A DNA stretch of 64,000 nucleotides from Bacillus sp. FSL K6-3431 (lineage in GTDB: Bacteria > Bacillota > Bacilli > Bacillales > Bacillaceae_C), in the NCBI RefSeq assembly GCF_038002605.1, contig NZ_JBBOCT010000001.1, positions 4,402,001 to 4,466,000 on the forward strand, read 5' to 3'. The position numbers and the translations under genes are program-made. Below the pieces are notes generated by a model, which did not search any database, was not told the DNA's origin, and worked only from the letters and a program-made list of their open reading frames with translations. Position 1 is the stretch's first letter; the number at the start of each line of letters is the position of its first letter. Shown piece by piece: positions 61,506 through 64,000 of the stretch.

Positions 61506-61629
61506 TTGACTTCTTTATTTTTTCATAATAAGGTGTACGTATACTTTGTGTACGAACATAGTATACCAGATATATTAGAAACTTTCTATGTTGATGTTAA
61601 TAATCTTTTTTTAAATGTAAGCGCTAACG
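61506..61629 (+). promoter_or_regulatory. Promoter, repeated operator and catabolite site before the GH38 gene
   Basis: TTGACT at 61506-61511 is a good -35 box, but the matching -10 (TAAGGT at 17 bp) is weak. Two direct copies of GTGTACG lie at 61533-61539 and 61548-61554, 15 bp apart. GTATAC occurs at 61539-61544 and 61561-61566. TGTAAGCGCTAACG at 61616-61629 matches the catabolite-responsive (cre) consensus at 13 of 14 positions. This fits control by the divergent regulator and by CcpA. Confidence 0.6.
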
Positions 61630-61659
61630 AAAAACAAGAATATTAAAGGGGGGTTGAAA

Positions 61660-64000
61660 GTGACAGAACTGAAGAAGGCTTATTTTGTTGATGGCTACCA
61701 TGGTGGAATAAAAGGTCATATGCCACTTGGATCTTGGACAGATGTTATTAAAACTATGAAGAATTACCCGAAATGGAAAATTAGTCTAGACATAGAACCT
61801 ATATCCTGGGATGAACTGAGAAAAACAGATCCTGACTCTTATCTGATTATGAAAAATCATTTAAAAGATAATGGTATCCATTCAAGAGTAGAAATGCTTG
61901 CAGGCAGTTATGCCCAACCCTTCGGATGGGTCATCGGAGGAGAAAGTAATATTCGGCATTTACTGATGGGAAGAGAAGTAATTCAAGACCATTTTCCGGA
62001 AGTAGTTGTGGATACGTATGCTACTCAAGAACCGTGCTGGAGCAGCTGTTTTCCACAAATTCTTCATTCGTTAGGGTATACACGTGCAGTACTAAAGAAC
62101 CCCGGGACTGGCTGGGCAGGATATGCTTCGGGAATTGAACACGAAACTGTAATGTGGGTAGGTCCCGATGGGTCTTCTATTCCCTGTGTCCCCCGATATG
62201 ATTGCGAAGAGCTTCTCAATTGTTGGGAAACAGAGGCTGGCTATATGGATAAGGAATTCGTCGAGAAATGTGTAATCAATAGTATTACTCATCCAGTTGG
62301 AAGCTTTTTGCAAGACTTAGGTTGGCCTGCGCACCCAAAGCTTGGCAATATGGATATTCAGTATGTGACGTGGCGGGAATATTTTGAAAGTATCGCCGAA
62401 AAAACCACCTATGAATGGTATTTTACTCAAGAAGATATACGCTGTACACTTCCATGGGGAGAAGGAACATTGCAACAAATGGCAAGACAAGTACGATCAG
62501 CGGAAAATAAAATATTGATCACTGAAAAGATAGCGGCGTTAGCTAGTGCGTCGCGTGGGTTTGCTTATCCACGTGAACAATTTAGAAAGGCCTGGGATCA
62601 ACTATTATTATCTCAACATCATGATGCATGGATTTGCGCGACCACCGGGGAGGGGAGGGATAAATGGGCATGGCAAGCGGGGACGCAATCATGGAATGCA
62701 GAAGCCATATGTAATGAAATACTTGATCAAGCGACAGATAGTTTCCGGAGTGTTTCGGATGACGAAACAACGGAAAAAGGTATTCTTGTTTTTAATACTT
62801 TAGCTTCAAACAGAATAGATATTGTAGAGATTGAACTCCCTACTCCGGAAGGAACAACTGCTATACGTGTCACAGATTTGTATGGGCATGAAGTAAAAAG
62901 TCAGATTATTCCGACGAGAACATATGACAATGGTAAAAGTGTTAACGCGTGTAAATTACTATTTAAAGCGAATATACCTTCATTCAGTTATAGTACGTAT
63001 TCTGTTCAGCCAATACACAAAAAGCAGGAAGTTACTTCGTCCCCAATAATACAGATGGAAGAAAATACTTTGCGAATGATAACAGATATCTATGAGATCA
63101 CTTTAGATACATCTCGTGGCGGTGTGATAACAAGACTCTTTGAAAAAACGATGAATAAGGACTTTGTTAGAGGGTTAGATGCATCAATTAATGAATATAC
63201 GGGGTATTTTATCCAGCAACAACGTTGGATCAGTAGTACTGACTCAGTGGTATCCGTTGATATCAAGGAAAATGGTCCATTACGTGCACATGTTCAATTA
63301 AAGGGAAAGATGGATGATACGGATTTTACAACTGAGATAACTGTCACAAAAGGAGAGAAAAGAATTGACTTTCATGTCCGGTTCCATTATAAGGATGAAA
63401 CTTGGATAGGTGACCCATGGGATATCGAACCGGAAAATAGAAGAACAGAGCGGAGAAAATCCCATCATAACGATAAATATAAATTAAAGGCTTTATTTCC
63501 AGTATCTCTTGAAAATCGCAAACTGTATAAAAATGCAGCATTCGATGTAGTTGAAAGTAGACATGTAAGTACGTCCTTTACACGGTGGGACGAAATAAAG
63601 CACAGTGTTCTTTTAAACTGGGTCGATGTGTATGATGAACAGCAAAATTGCGGGTTAGCCCTTTTCACTGATCATACAACTGGCTATTCACATAGTAAAG
63701 ACGAACCATTAGCTCTAACTTTGGGATGGGGGTGGGAAGGTGGATTTTGGTGGGGAAAGCGTCCGCTAGTCGGACAGAAGGAATTAAATTATTCGATTCT
63801 CCCACATGCTAATTGTTGGAATAATGCGGAAGTACAGCTGGAATATGTACGGTGGGCAGAACCTTTACTACCGATTTATACGATGCTCAAGCCAGGACTA
63901 GTTAATTATTCATTTCTTTCTATAAGTGACTCCTCTATTGAAATTCCAACCATTTTACAGGAGGGGGAAGATCTACTCGTTCGTTTATTTAATTCTGGAT
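61660..64000 (+). CDS. Glycoside hydrolase family 38 (alpha-mannosidase-like), partial
   Basis: The start is GTG 61660 after AAAGGGGGG. The frame stays open to the end of the window (about 780 residues so far); GH38 enzymes are usually 850-1050 long. Features are an N-terminal substrate segment (AYFVDGYHGGIKGHMPLGSW), QPFGWVIGGESNIRHLLMGR, then DTYATQEPCWSSCFPQILHS and the SQHHDAWIC motif (zinc- and substrate-binding in GH38). The beta-rich C-terminal domain starts near residue 370. It has no signal peptide, so it acts inside the cell on imported mannosides. It is a diverged member, not the vacuolar type. Confidence 0.75.
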   Translation, partial: MTELKKAYFVDGYHGGIKGHMPLGSWTDVIKTMKNYPKWKISLDIEPISWDELRKTDPDSYLIMKNHLKDNGIHSRVEMLAGSYAQPFGWVIGGESNIRHLLMGREVIQDHFPEVVVDTYATQEPCWSSCFPQILHSLGYTRAVLKNPGTGWAGYASGIEHETVMWVGPDGSSIPCVPRYDCEELLNCWETEAGYMDKEFVEKCVINSITHPVGSFLQDLGWPAHPKLGNMDIQYVTWREYFESIAEKTTYEWYFTQEDIRCTLPWGEGTLQQMARQVRSAENKILITEKIAALASASRGFAYPREQFRKAWDQLLLSQHHDAWICATTGEGRDKWAWQAGTQSWNAEAICNEILDQATDSFRSVSDDETTEKGILVFNTLASNRIDIVEIELPTPEGTTAIRVTDLYGHEVKSQIIPTRTYDNGKSVNACKLLFKANIPSFSYSTYSVQPIHKKQEVTSSPIIQMEENTLRMITDIYEITLDTSRGGVITRLFEKTMNKDFVRGLDASINEYTGYFIQQQRWISSTDSVVSVDIKENGPLRAHVQLKGKMDDTDFTTEITVTKGEKRIDFHVRFHYKDETWIGDPWDIEPENRRTERRKSHHNDKYKLKALFPVSLENRKLYKNAAFDVVESRHVSTSFTRWDEIKHSVLLNWVDVYDEQQNCGLALFTDHTTGYSHSKDEPLALTLGWGWEGGFWWGKRPLVGQKELNYSILPHANCWNNAEVQLEYVRWAEPLLPIYTMLKPGLVNYSFLSISDSSIEIPTILQEGEDLLVRLFNSG

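Noticed and set aside
62546..62803. An 85-codon plus-strand frame in the last section
   Set aside because: It is in a second frame of the GH38 gene, which is open across the whole section with SQHHDAW in the first frame.

Overview
The window is AT-rich chromosomal DNA from a low-GC Gram-positive, endospore-forming type of Bacillaceae. The evidence is the purine-rich ribosome binding sites, the frequent TTG and GTG starts, a qoxABCD menaquinol oxidase operon, FosB, PadR/DUF2812 and DUF3885/DUF4275/DUF6980 genes, and many intrinsic terminators. It resembles an accessory, decaying part of a Bacillus cereus-like or related genome: ordinary genes are mixed with many gene remnants, dispersed palindromes, a broken IS and a group II intron. 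I saw no rRNA, tRNA or CRISPR array.

Layout. 1-6.7 kb: intergenic palindromes, a possible leader peptide with two hairpins, a full-length ABC-class ATPase apparently started at ATT, a chorismate mutase remnant, a CoaB-like pseudogene and a methyltransferase. 6.7-8.5 kb: a VOC gene bounded by inverted repeats, a large cruciform element, and an ORF-less group II intron. 8.5-20 kb: PadR/DUF2812/erythromycin-esterase-like operon, Uma2, GNAT, HAD phosphatase, a broken 2H phosphoesterase, an Asp-box protein with a membrane partner, DUF4275, a DUF6188-like protein and a MerR regulator. 20-25 kb: DUF2798, LysE, an APH-fold kinase with a 50-bp relic copy 2.5 kb away, and a solitary, diverged MurE paralogue. 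25-32 kb: a run of small DUF3885/SMI1/DUF6980-type genes and remnants that looks like an immunity-gene graveyard. 32-35 kb: a dead IS3-family element inside a hairpin, then a broken MerR regulator and a short-chain dehydrogenase.

35.8-43.7 kb: a 793-residue fusion of two class I isoprenoid synthase domains, then FosB, a MATE pump, an MFS pump, an ATP-grasp protein and a histidine phosphatase. 44-48 kb: the qoxABCD terminal oxidase operon. 50.2-53.1 kb: an Agr-like quorum-sensing locus in which a soluble histidine kinase, a polytopic AgrC-like protein with eroded kinase motifs, AgrB and an AgrD with serine in place of cysteine are encoded in that order, without an AgrA. 55.4-58.9 kb: a Tat-signal small subunit, a GMC flavoprotein and a private TatA/TatC pair in one operon. 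59-64 kb: remnants of an ABC ATPase and a sugar-binding protein, a GntR/LacI-type regulator, and a divergent GH38 alpha-mannosidase that runs off the window end.

The best candidates for undescribed biology are the double-domain terpenoid synthase (35785-38166) and the AgrA-less, serine-AgrD quorum-sensing locus (50262-53070). Next are the inverted-repeat-bounded VOC cassette with its neighbouring cruciform element and ORF-less intron (6659-8397), and the self-contained Tat/GMC operon.
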